This document shows positions 11,401 through 38,051 of a stretch of 64,000 bases of DNA, piece by piece. The position numbers and the translations under genes were made by a program. Source of the stretch: Cliona cf. orientalis. Its lineage: Eukaryota; Porifera; Demospongiae; Clionaida; Clionaidae. Under the pieces are notes generated by a model. That model searched no databases. It saw nothing but the letters and a program-made list of their open reading frames with translations, and had not been told where the DNA came from. The stretch is taken from NCBI GenBank assembly GCA_963930775.1, contig OZ005695.1, positions 7,068,001 through 7,132,000 on the forward strand, given 5' to 3'. How positions within the stretch are numbered: position 1 is the stretch's first letter; the number at the start of each line of letters is the position of its first letter.

Positions 11401-12420
11401 AGTATTGTTAGAGAAGTTACTGCCACCTATTGTGATATTGCTCAATTCTGAAATTATTACTCCTCCTTCCCTGGTAGCAGAGTTGTTGTGAAATCCACTT
11501 TCTTCCAATATTGTAATATTGCTGCCACTGGAAGCTAGTACCCCTCCAAATGAGGCACTATTATCATAAAATTCACTTGCCTCTATTATAATAGTACTGT
11601 TGAGGGAAGTCAGTACTCCTGCATAGGTGGCCTCATTACCATGATATTTACTTGCTTCTATTATGATGGTACTGCTATTTGAAGCCAGCACTCCTCCAAA
11701 TCGGGCAGTATTACCAACAAATATGCTTCTACTAGTGTTGATGATGCTGTTTTTCTCAGCTAATATAGCTCCACCACCTTCACGTGCAATATTGTCTTTA
11801 AACCTGCTTTGGCTGATACAAACTGTGCTGTTGGTGGCAATAATTGCACCACCAACGAACCCTTTTATACAATAACCATTATTATATAGTACGGCGCATT
11901 CTCTGTATGATCCCATTGTATTGGATACAAAAGTGCTGTTGACAATCTGTGCTGCTGTTCCAATCAGTTCCAAGGCAGTTCTACTGCCCCATTCGCCTTT
12001 AAACATTGTATCTTTGACCACAAATTTTTTAACATCTTGCACTCGATTTCCTCCACATCCAATAAACTCCAGATTAGTGATGTGAATGCTCTGTGAGCGA
12101 CTGAAATGCATTCTTGAATCACTTTTACATTTGATCAGTGCTTTTGAGTTCTCAGACCTCATTACAAAGCTGTCCACATGAACATTTGACAATGTCAGGT
12201 TGTCCTTGCTGAGATAGTGTGTTCCAGGGAGGAAGACCAGTGTGGTGTTGGAGTGGAGATAGTGGCTGGAGTTAGCAGCAAATTCGGAGAGGGTTAGACA
12301 TGTACATGGGTGCATGGTGCAAAGGTCAGCTGACTTAATGTAATAGACCTCACTGGCTGTTTGGCTTAGAGAGCAGAGAAGGAGCTTTATAATTAGAGTA
12401 AAGAGACTGAGGTGACCCAT
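8405..12420 (-). CDS. Beta-helix (POMP-repeat) ectodomain plus multi-pass membrane protein, one apparent frameshift
   Basis: The N-terminal part (12420 down to 10474, 648 aa) starts with a signal peptide (MGHLSLFTLIIKLLLCSLS). A right-handed beta-helix region with many short repeats follows (GGAIxA, GGVLAS, GGAIHS, FxxNxA), like the polymorphic outer membrane protein repeats of Chlamydia and their eukaryotic relatives. The second part (from about 10475 to 8405, about 690 aa) has a Cys-rich segment (CNCPIGL, CECHSD, CGSCQPDL, CLPCPNYW), then about eight hydrophobic helices and a short polar tail ending NTYDYI. The parts are in different frames. At the minus-strand CTCTAGGAGG (stop TAG 10474-10476) one missing base separates GSTL from a continuous GGLLDRCAVSPFAEV. 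I read this as one gene of about 1,340 residues with a single-base lesion or assembly error. No intron is visible. Ligand and function are unknown. Confidence 0.7.
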
Positions 12421-14465
12421 TTTGTCTTATTGGCCGGCCAGTTTCAAATAGCTTTATGCTCAGTAATTCTGAACTCGGGGGTTGCATTAATCACGCCTGC
12501 TGGAGTGTGCAGCTAGCTACTAGCTACTACTTTAGAGTTGTTAGGAGTATTACTATACTTGATAGCAGACTTAGCAATCCAGAGAATCTCTAGCTAGCAG
12601 TACTTCTGCTTGCACTGACTGGCTATTTTGATCCCGGCTTCTACATTTATATAGGCAAGCCATGCATGTGGGCTGTGTTCAAGATCAGTGAAGTGGAGAT
12701 GAATCAATATCTTTGGTATTTCTTCGGCTTAATTCAAATCCCACTAGTCTGTTTCCCTAATTGCTACTTACATACTTTGCAGTAATGTGGTCATGCACTA
12801 GTTTCCCCGTATACAAATCTGCTATAATCTAATTTTGCCATACTATTAATAGTGAGAGCTAGTACTACCTCATAAGAGATTAAATTTGTAGGATGCATGC
12901 TTTAGAAGATGGATTAGAAGTATCCAGGCAACAGCGATAAAGTGACAACTCATTCCTAGTACAATGTAACTACTAATTAGAGCAGCAAAGAAAATTCACA
13001 AGAAGTAATCGATGTTATAGCTACCCACATAATCTCAAGGAATTTGAACCTCGGTCACTAGTACTCCTACATCATACCATGAATAATTATGGCACAATAC
13101 ACACATGTACAGTGCACACATCACACTGCATAGCTACATACCATGCACACTCAGTCTGGCACTCACTTCACATGTGCACCAGACCACAGGCTGATGCAGG
13201 GTCAGTTATGCAGTGGGGAGCAAAGCATATAATATCATAAACTTTGATAATGCCACTTTTGATCTTGCTACATATAATATAGCCAAATGGTATTAAATGA
13301 TAACAGTGGATTAATGATTTTTCATTGCAAATAATCGATAGATCATCGGGCTGGTAGAGTATTACAGTGCTTCCAAGTAGCTATACGGATTTGCCAGTAG
13401 CTATTTTTACTCAATTCTGATACTGAAAAGTGCATGGGGAGACTTAGTATATACATGCATAATTATTACATGGAGCTCTTTGAAAATGCCGCTGATGTAA
13501 ATGCTGAAAAGATTTATTTTATACTGAAAGACAGGAGAACAGCTTGCAGGGTAGGAGCACTGGTACTAACACACGTGCCCCTACACTGCCTGCCATTGAT
13601 CACTGATGATCACGACCTTGGGCTTCACTGATCTCATCTGCTGTCCTACTATCATACTCCTGCATGCTCATAGATACTTACAGCAGGTAAAGGTCGTCGA
13701 CCTAGCTAGCTAGTCTCTCATCAGCACGTGCATGGTGTGCATGTCTAGTCTATGGTCTAGTCTGGAGACGGTGCAGGGCCGGCCAGGGACCCCATTGATG
13801 TCAGGTATGGTTGAGTCATGAGGCATTATGTGTGCAAAAACTCCATCCTGCATGCTTGTGGCTTTTACTTCCAGAATATACCATTTGCTCACACTCATTG
13901 AACAATACCCATGCCCCTACGTGATGTCTGTCTTTTATGATTTCATCTCAAAAAAAATGTTTTTGGGGGTGGAAGTGGGTGTGCATTTTCATGCACCAAA
14001 TCCTCCCTTCCCCTATTGACATATTGGGTCAAGTGGCATAACAGCCCCCAAATTTTCACGTGCTATTATGACAGGGTTTTAGGTCACCGGTATCTTCTAT
14101 GGTTGAAAATGTTCACGGGGCCATTCTTGCCACTTGATCTGACATGTTTTTGGGTGTCACAGAGATATATTACTTGCTATAGTGCTGTTGAGTGATTTAC
14201 TAGCTAGGCTTACGGGATTTAATACTGGATCACTACTTGTACTGTACCACACAGCACCAAAAATATACGCTCCCCTCTCCCCACCTCTCTCTCTCTCCTT
14301 CCCAGCCTTTCCCTCTTTTCTTGTTTAACCTCTTTCGCGCGTGTGTGTGTGTGGGGGGGGGGGGGGGCACCTCACTGGATGAAACCCTGCCTTTAAATCG
14401 CAGACTAAGTGTGTACTGTCCAATAAGCCAGTTGTATTATTACCGTAATGTGTGAATATGCAGGA
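12421..14465. other. Intergenic stretch between divergent genes
   Basis: The genes on either side point away from each other, so both promoters should lie here. I see an AT-rich region with a TATATA at about 12643, GCTAGCTA repeats near 13700, a pyrimidine-rich CTCTCT tract at about 14286-14300, and a (GT)n followed by a run of about 15 G at 14340-14367. No convincing coding exon; short open frames lack recognisable features. Confidence 0.4.
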
Positions 14466-15137
14466 ATGAAACGACTACTCAAGTCCAGCTGTGAATTCTC
14501 TACATTTCTCCTTGTGTCCATGATCTTTCTATTTGGTGCTCTGGAGATTTTGACTGTCATTTCACCTGTACAAGGCATCTTCAACCACACCAAGTGCCCC
14601 GCACCATGGGAGCTCCAATCTGATACTGTCAAGAAAAACTTTTCCATCAAAAAGTTTGAAGGAAGCTACCACGAGCTGGCACTTCATGACTACACTCAAT
14701 TCCCAATCTGCCCCGCTCCAAAGTGCATGCGATCACATAAGGTCATGAATTACAGAACCAACGAGATCAACGATACCTTCACCCTCAACTGCTTTGGTTC
14801 CGACTATTCATTCACCTTCCTCTTCAACCTCACCAACACCACTGGGTTCTTTCTGGGAAGAGTCGTCCATTTTCCCGACGTGATATTTCCCGATACGGTT
14901 GTTGATGTAAAGGAGGGTCCTGACGGTGTGTACGAGTGGGCGATAGAGTTTCAGTGCGTGGAGAAATTGGACCACATCTGGTTTGTCGGTATCAACTGGT
15001 ACAGCAGGCAGGCCAATGTTACTGACGAGTATTATGAGAGTATGATAAATGCAGCTAGAGCCAGGGGACTGGGATACTTCATGGACAGTGGATTCAAGGT
15101 CACACGAGTGGACCAAAACTGTACAAAAAAGCTGTAA
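14466..15137 (+). CDS. Secreted lipocalin-like protein (VDE/lipocalin type)
   Basis: Single open frame of 223 residues from the Met at 14466. An in-frame Met six codons upstream (14448) is possible, but the later one gives the cleaner signal peptide (basic MKRLLK followed by LLVSMIFLFGALEILTVI). The mature part has the hallmark order of a lipocalin-like barrel: FEGSYHELALHDYTQFP near the first strand, then CPAPKCMRSHKV, FTLNCFGSDYSF, VYEWAIEFQC, IWFVGINWYSR and a C-terminal helix INAARARGLGYF with DQNC at the end. Paired Cys and several N-glycosylation sites fit secretion. The match to lipocalin/violaxanthin de-epoxidase-like families is from memory of motif style, not a search. It lacks introns, unlike copine beside it. 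Confidence 0.6.
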   Translation: MKRLLKSSCEFSTFLLVSMIFLFGALEILTVISPVQGIFNHTKCPAPWELQSDTVKKNFSIKKFEGSYHELALHDYTQFPICPAPKCMRSHKVMNYRTNEINDTFTLNCFGSDYSFTFLFNLTNTTGFFLGRVVHFPDVIFPDTVVDVKEGPDGVYEWAIEFQCVEKLDHIWFVGINWYSRQANVTDEYYESMINAARARGLGYFMDSGFKVTRVDQNCTKKL

Positions 15138-15159
15138 TTTGTGCTTCCATGACTTTACC

Positions 15160-15410
15160 ATAACTTTATGCATAGCTACTGATAAGATGCATGAATGATG
15201 ATGTTGATAATGATGGAGTCATGCTAGGCTAGTGTAGCAACTATATACCACATTAATTTTTTTGATTAAAGGTTGGTCCTGTACGTGACTACATTATGCA
15301 TAGCTACTTGAATGATGATGTTGATAGTGATGGAGTCGATCATGCATGCTATAGGCCATTATCGTAATTACCACAATGTCGTTCGTTTAAATTAAAGGTT
15401 GGTTGGATGA
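15160..15410. repeat. Degenerate tandem duplication, about 125-135 bp units
   Basis: Two units share TATGCATAGCTACT, GAATGATGATGTTGATA, TGATGGAGTC and ATTAAAGGTTGGT in the same order (about 15166-15275 and 15296-15405). They lie just 3' of the lipocalin-like gene and probably include its 3' UTR and flank. The rest up to 15776 shows no gene. Confidence 0.6.
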
Positions 15411-15776
15411 TTCGTGCACATGGGGCCAGGTGTGATCGACAGGAGGTTGTAAGGAAATTCGAATGCAAGATAATCACCTCCCTCTCATGGGGTTAATCCT
15501 CTCTTCAGTGCAAGCTAGAGAGCTAGAGTTGTATCAGCTGAGTCTTATTTCAATGAACTAGTCTTGATTCATTCTCAATCCTTCAGTTCCTCGACAAGGG
15601 AAGAGATCTAGTGTACGACCATAGACTTCAGACAAATAAACAAACTTAAAGACACAATAATTATTATATTGTGTAAGTATATTATATTATTATAAAAGAT
15701 TATGTTCCGCACTAAGGGAAAAATGAAACTAAAAAAGACAATTTGTAGCGGGAAACGATATAGCTCTGTGTGGTTA

Positions 15777-29822
<14,046 letters not shown>

Positions 29823-30499
29823 TCAAAATCGAGGAAGAGGATCTAGGAGTATCCGTGGTGTGCTTTATATGGAATAACTTGATCATGTGACGCTCATACG
29901 TACGGTCACATGCACATAATTTAGTGGAACATTGCGCAATAGTGATGATGCGTGCACATTCTTGCAAGAATCTTACGTCTATGGATGGTTACTAAAATTA
30001 TGGAACACGTAGATGTGTTGTTTGATACACATGACATTGTACAAGGGAAATGGCCGGCCCCAAGCTTGAACGTTATGTCATTCCCAGATCATATTGATAG
30101 CTTTCAATGACAAGAACATTAGGAATAAGCAGAGGCTACATGTAGTTAATTTCGAGCCCGTACCTAGCTTCGGGCCGGGGTACAAGGCTAGCCCACATCT
30201 GTACTGTACCCAGTAACTTCATACATATTTATACTAAAAGTCATCATACTTATCACCTAATGTTCAGGCTTTACATCAACAACATCATGAACATATTGTG
30301 AAGCATTTGATCTAAAAATTAAAAGAAAAGGCACAGCAACAGAATAAGGTCAGGGAATCAAAATCGTTTAAGTTCTTTGTAAATACAAGTAGCAGAATAC
30401 ACAAATCATATATTGTGATACGTGAAACGAAATACTTCTGAAGAGTTCGCGTAAACGTACAGAGTATGTAGTTTATGGCAGAGTTTGTTGTTTAGTGGC
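29823..30499. other. Intergenic stretch between copine and histone H3.3
   Basis: Holds the copine promoter and 5' UTR and the H3.3 3' UTR and terminator (both genes run leftwards). A small GC-rich hairpin-like block (CGAGCCCGTACC...CGGGCCGGGGTAC) lies near 30153-30183. No stem-loop of the replication-dependent histone type is apparent, as expected for H3.3. Confidence 0.4.
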
Positions 30500-31411
<912 letters not shown>

Positions 31412-33181
31412 ATGATTGCAAGAGTTGTATCATCTGCAGTCTTTGGTCATGGGCGTCCTGGTCTAGTTGCAGCTTGTCCTGCATTTCTCCAGTTCTCAGC
31501 TAGGCTAGGAGGAACAAATCCTGTCTTTAATCGATACTCATCTCGTGTCCCTCAATCTCAAGAGTCATCCCAATCAAATAAACTAGTCCAGTCACAGCGG
31601 CAACGTGATGGAGGAGGATCACTGAGACCAAAGATAAAATCACAGTTTAATACACTGATTGATGCTGCAAAGGATGAACATAAACATCTAACAAGTCGTG
31701 ACCAATTCTCCCTGGCTATCGACAAGTTTTTAGTCCGAGAGAAATTCCGGAAAGGTCATGTTGCATTCATTCGCTTAGCAATACAAAGACTGGACGAATT
31801 TGGTCTGGAGAAAGACTTGGCCACGTACAACAAACTCCTTAGAGTCTTTCCCGAGGGTAGATTCAAACCTCGACGAATGTTGGATGCCCTTTGGCCCCGT
31901 TCTGTGCCGCAAATGGAGCTAGCTTTAGACCTTCTAACAAAGATGGAGGACAACGGGGTAAACCCAAGCATGGAGACATACCACATTGTCAAGGAGGTGT
32001 TTGGAGGGATGAGTTTTCCATTCCAAAAGTGTGTGCGTATGATGTATCTCTTTGATAAGTATGAAAACGCCGACCCGTACAAAATCCGTGGGGAACTCCC
32101 TACTAATCCTGTGGAGCTGGCCAGGTTGACTCTAAAGAGGATAGCTGGGAAAGACGGACAAATCACTGAGCACATGGTATGTATAGTACATGTACTGTTC
32201 CCCATCCCAATAGTCTGAATAATGTTCCTATGCGATGTTGAATCACTACAATAATTATGCAGTACTTTGCATTTTGAGCCGTAATAAAGGAATTTATACA
32301 TGTACATGGTTTTGTAGCTACCTGTCCATCTAGCTCTCAACACTCTAAATTTTATGGATACTGAATTTATGCATATAGGTACCAAAGGATTGTGACACTG
32401 GTTATGTTGCGGAGTCACCGTTTCTTTTGAGTGCCAGCAGTGGAGCTCAGGTCAAGCGGCTTGAGTCTATTGATCAGGCCGGGGGGCTGTTGCTCCACAT
32501 CGAGGGTCCTAACAGGCTCTGGCTACGCAGTGTTCAGACACACTACTTCTCACTCAAAATGTCAAAACAAGACTCAAGTGATGACCCTGCCGATGAAGGT
32601 ACATGTGAATACGGGACTGTATTGGTCGCATAATATTTATTCACTATGTCAAAGCGAGTAATTAAATGATCTGCAACAATGATTGATTATTTGATTTGCC
32701 CCTTGAAGCTTATTTGATCCCCTTGAAGCTTGTTTGATCCCCTTTTCTAGCATCTTGATCAGTTGATTACTTGTAGCACATACGACCATTTCCATATAGC
32801 ATGTGGGATCAATATGTCCCTTAATCGCCGTCACGGATGGAAGTACAGAGATAACTACTCCCTATAACAAAAATTCAATTTATTATTGTGCAACAATTTT
32901 TTTCATTTGTTCTGTTGTCCACCGCAGGTGCAGTTCTTGGTGTGTGTATGTGTCATCCCGGCAGCCAGGAGTCGCTGCAGGACTGGCTTGGGGCACTGCA
33001 AGACACCTACCCCACTCTAGCAAAGGCCACTGTTGTCTACGACATCAGGAAGACTGAATCACCGTCATCAGCTAGCGACAGTAGCTTGCAACTACCACCG
33101 CACAGGACTAGGTTATCGAGTGGAGAACTAGGCAGTATAGAAGAACGTGTCACTGATCTACCATCTCATGATTCTTATTAA
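31412..33181 (+). CDS. ECSIT: ECSIT (mitochondrial complex I assembly / Toll pathway intermediate)
   Basis: Exons 31412-32176, 32379-32598 and 32928-33181 join in phase to 412 residues. The N-terminus (MIARVVSSAVFGHGRPGL, basic and hydroxylated) looks like a mitochondrial presequence. The central part has the helical-repeat region shared with vertebrate ECSIT (RLDEFGLEKDLATYNKLLRVFP; LTKMEDNGVNPSMETYHIV; DPYKIRGELPTNPVELARL). The last exons have HIEGPNRLWLRSVQTHY and GAVLGVCMCHPGSQESLQDW, matching the ECSIT C-terminal domain order. In mammals the protein helps assemble respiratory complex I and links TRAF6 to MEKK1. Identification is from recalled motif order. The C-terminal tail (Ser-rich, residues after about 370) is not conserved to my eye. 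Confidence 0.88.
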
Positions 33182-34052
33182 AATTTCACATTCAGTATTT
33201 ATCGAAAACGTGTTAAATGCTCAACAATTTGTTGTATTATAATACTCTTGGTTGTATGTACATGGTATAGGTAATGGTCGTAGTACATTGCGTCATGCAT
33301 ACGAGCTGCGCATGCGCAAATTAACCGCGCTACCACGTGCTTTCTCTCTTCCTCGTGCTCCCTCGATAGCATTGGACCCTTGGTGAGTCTCTCTCTTGTT
33401 TCATGTCTTTTAGCTGTTTAAAACCATTCATAACCTACGTACTAGACTCTGTATGAATCATTTAAGCTGTACATACACTGCATTAACCTACAATTTGATG
33501 ATATGCCCTTCAAATAGAGGGCAGAACACGAGTGTGGGGACATAGCCTCGTAGTCGGGTAGAAATTTTGACACCTTGCATGCAAGGTGACTCCATAGATC
33601 ATTTGATTTTCACTGGAAGCTGAGTTTGACTGAGGCCAGAAATTATGGTTAATTTCTTCAACCGAGTTATTGTTTACGAGGGGTGAGATCAAAACAGTGG
33701 CCGTACAGTAGTGACACCACCCTTGATTGTTGCTTGTACTTCTCATCTTAAGTATTAAAGCCACTTCAGTTTAATATTCCATTGGCCTTTGAATAGGGTC
33801 GGTTGATCGGCTTGTTAAATGAAAATAAAACGATTAACTGGGCGTGTCCTAGGTCAATAAATCGAGTCTTTTCTCGAAAAAATATATTACACATACTCAG
33901 AACGTACTTAAACCTGAGCTCAAAATTAACTAAAGGGATGGTCGGGCCCGAGAAACGGTGGCCTAATGATATACCTTCCATACACACACACACACACACA
34001 CACACGTCCTCCCCAGTTTGTTCACCGTTACTATTAAGAGCAACACTGCACA
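33182..34052. promoter_or_regulatory. Promoter and probable non-coding first exon of the ribosomal protein SA gene
   Basis: Near 33340 lies CTTTCTCTCTTCCTC, a pyrimidine tract like the TOP start of ribosomal protein mRNAs. It is followed by CCTTGGTGAGTCTC (donor GT at about 33382). A pyrimidine-rich acceptor TCCTCCCCAG occurs near 34014, 40 bp before the ATG. I infer a non-coding first exon of about 40 bp spliced to the coding exon. The intervening DNA (33383-34013) has no gene; it contains an (AC)12-type repeat at 33982-34005. Confidence 0.45.
33982..34005. repeat. (AC)n microsatellite
   Basis: About twelve AC units just upstream of the ribosomal protein SA start codon, inside the presumed first intron next to the acceptor. 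Confidence 0.95.
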
Positions 34053-37000
34053 ATGTCTGGGGGACTGGATGTACTTGCGATGAAAGAAGATGACATCACT
34101 AAGCTTCTAGCGGCCAGCACTCACATTGGTGACGCCAACGTTGATTTCCAGATGGCCCAGTATGTCTACAAGGTGAAGAGCGATGGTCAGCCCATTATCA
34201 ACCTGAGAAAGACCTGGGAGAAGCTGATGCTAGCTGCCAGGGTCCTTGCCTGTATCGAGAACCCTAATGATATCTGTGTGCTCTCCAACAGGCCTTTTGG
34301 CCAGGTATGACTATAATTATTTAAGTGTAATCATGTACATGTATCACTAAGTCTAGTGCACATTGCGTATCAGTTACAATGCGAGTATACTTCTGGTGTG
34401 AGCTTAGCAAGTTACTGATATTCCAATTAAAGCACATGTGCATATTGCTTAATTGTATGTATGTAAGTATGTATGTATGTATGTATGTACATAATAGTTA
34501 TCTGACAGTAATTGGGGTGCATGAGATGCTTGGTCGAATGCAGCCCAATTACTGTCAGATAACTATTTTGTTGGTAGTTGACCTGTTCATCATTGGCCTA
34601 CTTCATGATGACCCACCCCCTTCCCATAGCCGGCAAATTGCCTATAAAAACTTTGGTTGCTAGGCAACTACCAACAAATGTACTTGTATGGCAGTCCCAT
34701 ACCAACCACGTTAGATATTCTTATGCGGTGTTCATATAATGTCATATTTGATGATCATAAATATTGTGTTATTTTGTTCAGCGAGCCATCCTCAAGTTTG
34801 CCCGATACACTGGTGCCCATCCCATTGCTGGTCGATTCACTCCGGGTACGTTCACCAATCAGATCCAGGCTGCCTTCCGTGAACCTCGCATCCTGGTTGT
34901 CTCGGATCCTAGAGCTGACCACCAGGTATGGAAAAAGAGAGTGGATTGTATGTATGTATGTACAGATGAACTTCTACTGAGCATAAAGGCATGTATTTTC
35001 CTTGCTAGATAGAAAAGTGTACAAGATTTCCTCTAAAATAGAGGCAGTAAACTATGTGTGGTTGTAAAGATGTCTTTAATATTTAAGAAGATTCCAATGT
35101 GGACATGTAATGTCAATGCTTGTGTGTCCCAGTATAATTTCTGTTGGTGTGGTCTTAAGTCTGGCAGGTAATTTCTATTCCACTGTTCCCTCTACAGCCG
35201 ATCACGGAGGCCTCGTATGTCAACATCCCAGTGATAGCCTTCTGCAACACCAGCTCTCCACTGCGACACATCGACATCGCCATTCCATGCAACAACAATG
35301 TAAGCCATTCGACTTCAAGTATGTATCTAAAATGAATATGTAACGTTGACGACCTTTACCTAGCTATGTGCCTTGAACGACCTTTACCTAAATATCAGGG
35401 GTTTCCCTAGCACCGCTCTATTGTGTTCATTCCCTTTGAAGTGGTAATTATAATGTAGACCTTTGATCAAAGGTCATAATGAATAAGGGAAACCCTTGTC
35501 TACATGTACATCTTGCACTCTATATCATCATAATATTTATTATTTATATACTCTTGCTATCATGTATTCAAGTAGTTGTGCATATGTTGGCTCTCTCCAT
35601 ACGTAGAGCAAGAACTCTCTTGGGTTGATGTGGTGGCTTCTCTGTCGTGAGGTTCTGCGTCTCCGTGGTACTATTAGTCGTGACCTGCCCTGGGACGTCA
35701 TGCCCGATCTATTCTTCTACAGGGACCCTGAAGAGGTACATGTGCATGTTAGTATTGTGGGAGTGTACTACTGCACACGTACATGTGTGTGCACATGCAT
35801 GCACGTTCGTGTGCATGTATGGATTATAGTAGATGACTGCTGACTTGATATCCTGAGAGTATCCCATACAAGAGCGTTGTTGGGAGGAGAAGCTTGTTAT
35901 ATTCAAAGGGAGATTGGGCATGTGTTAAGCCATTGAAGTGTCCGATGGTTGTAGCATTTCTATGACCCCCCCCCCCTCCCCGAAAATGAAAAATATCATA
36001 ATTGTTGAGTGTGTCCCCTATCTGGTGTAGGTTGAGAAGGAGGAACAGGCCAAGGCTGAGCAGGAGAGAGAGATGGCAGCCATATTGACCTCTGAGCAGC
36101 CCGTAGAGGCTCCTACCGATGTAAGTCGACCCTTTGTTAGCTAGACAGAGAACCATATGTGGGGATGGTCTTAGTATGTACATGCAAGTACATGTGGCTT
36201 TTGTTGTTTTGATTTGCTAAGTGGTCAATTATGGAATCTGGTAACATTTCTTTTGCCTGATGTCTGATTACATACCTTTATACATACCTGATCTTAGTAG
36301 CCAGCTGCCTGTACACTGAGCTTATTCTGTTGTTATAAAAAAGGTGCATTTGCCGTGTAACTTGTATACCGTTCTCTAGCCACCCAGTTTTATGAGACAA
36401 TCTTCAAACATGTTCATTTGTAATGTTTTTGATTTTCCCCTGATTTTAGTCTGTAGAGCACCGACGTCCTGCCTCGAGTATTATGAGACAATCTTCAAAC
36501 ATGTTCATTTGTAATGTTGAAGATATTTTTTGATTTTCTCCTGATTTTAGTCTGTAGAGCACCGACGTCCTGCCTCGAGTATTATGCAAGAATTTATAAG
36601 ACTAAGTACATATTTCTATATACATTGTAACTCGGTTGAGGCGATTTCGGGGAAGAGCCAACCCCATGGCAAGCATTTCCAAACAAATTGGCTGACCTCT
36701 ACTGTAGTACGTAGCTGTTAGCTTTGGACATGGCTCAGTTATTCTTTGATCATCAGCTAGTGCTCGTTAATTTCTCTCCCACCCTCTCTTCTGTTGCTGG
36801 TGTGGCAAGCATGCACATAATATTACCTGTAGTCAAAATCACATTTACTATATGTCTTCAATAGAAATATTCATCAGTTATTACACTACGTACTTACAGC
36901 TCCAAGGCAAGTAGAAACCAGAGGCTTGTGTGGTGACTGAAAAGTGCCAAAATAAATTGTGCTCAAATGTGGTCATAATATGTTCCTCTCTCTCTCCTCC

Positions 37001-37667
37001 CTCCAGCAATGGATGGAAGCAGCTCCAGGAGGTGCAGGTGACTGGGCGGCAGAGACCACAGTGGGCGGGGCTGGAGTGGGCGGAGCTCCGATAGGGGCCG
37101 GTGGTGGTGTTCCTCCCCCTCCGGCTGCTGGAGGGTTCGACCAGGACTGGAATGTGACTGCCTCCACCCATACCAAGGACTGGGCTGACGATGAGTGGGG
37201 AGGAGCTGAACCGCAATCTGTGGTACGTTCAAGAAAAATATATAAAGTTTAGTCTTATCCCATTTCTCCAATTCTTGCTGAATTGGAGCCTCTCAATTTG
37301 CGACACCCTAAGACCATTGAAAGCTTTGGCAATTGCTATAATTATTCCCTCCCTCAAGCTTTGGCAATTATAGTCCTGCCACAACTTGAACTTTTCCCCT
37401 TCCCAAGCAGCATCAGGATCTGCCATGTAGGTGCCACCAAAACCCAGAGTCTCTGACCAAAACAACCAGTTTGGGGAATGTGGGATTGGATGACACTGTA
37501 CAAGTGCCAACCAACCAATGATATCATTTTTCTTAGGAAGAGTAGCCCAGTAAGAACTGTGTCTATCTGGGGTTTATGGACTGGCTGGCTATGGAGGAAG
37601 AGTGTTCATCAATTTACTGCTCAATCTTCTTTCCTCCCTGCAGGTCTCTGGTGGAAACTGGGCTTGA
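34053..37667 (+). CDS. RPSA: Small ribosomal subunit protein SA (uS2, laminin receptor type)
   Basis: Seven coding exons, all in phase: 34053-34304, 34782-34925, 35198-35299, 35607-35735, 36031-36120, 37007-37222, 37644-37667; total 318 residues. The conserved core is plain: [105 protein letters not shown]. It is a 40S subunit protein (uS2 fold). The acidic/Trp tail usual in animals is present but carries a Gly/Ala/Pro-rich insert (residues about 240-285: [23 protein letters not shown]), which explains its greater length than the human protein (295). The last exon codes only seven residues, VSGGNWA. Confidence 0.96.
34493..34678. repeat. Compound foldback element in RPSA intron
   Basis: A perfect 23-bp inverted repeat (34493-34515 with 34545-34567, AATAGTTATCTGACAGTAAT...) is followed by a second pair, TTTGTTGGTAGTTG (34567-34580) and CAACTACCAACAAA (34665-34678). 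Between the second pair lies a copy of a repeat also found at 38052-38130 and 38668-38755, in opposite orientation. Confidence 0.8.
35396..35498. repeat. Small inverted-repeat element, 103 bp
   Basis: CAGGGGTTTCCCT at the left end and AGGGAAACCCTTG at the right end pair with one mismatch; an inner CTTTGATCAAAG palindrome lies near the right side. Located in the RPSA intron between exons 35198-35299 and 35607-35735. Two GACCTTTACC boxes lie just before it. Confidence 0.5.
36390..36581. repeat. Tandem duplication (91 and 101 bp) in RPSA intron
   Basis: Units 36390-36480 and 36481-36581 share TTATGAGACAATCTTCAAAC and CTGTAGAGCACCGACGTCCT blocks; the second has a 10-bp insertion. Both contain TGATTTTAG, an acceptor-like site, before CTGTAGAGC. 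Confidence 0.85.
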
Positions 37668-38051
37668 GTACAACACGCCGAGTTAAACTGTTTTCTTGTC
37701 TATATAGTTTGACTGCAGGAATTTGACTTTTTGAGGGTACTTTTCTAGCTTTTGATTGAATTTGGTTGATGTATACAGCGGAGCAAATGATTGGTGATGG
37801 TCCCTGGGGTTCATGTAATACCAATACCACAGTAGATCAGGCAGTGGTGGAGGGGAGCTTTTCATTGTTCTTTACAATAGGAGGTAAATTGATTGACATT
37901 AGATCGTAATAGCATGTTTCATTGCCCAGCAGAGGGACACATTGGGAAAGTCGTGGGTGCAGCACCCTCTTATTTTTGGTCTAGCGAGAATGCTCTCCCC
38001 ATATATAGTGTTGTTGTGCATACACTGTCATGCATGCATGCATGTACTTCT

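Noticed and set aside
13434-13631. Small frame with ENAADVNAEKIYFILKD
   Set aside because: Looks superficially like an ankyrin-type fragment, but no second repeat or splice context supports it.
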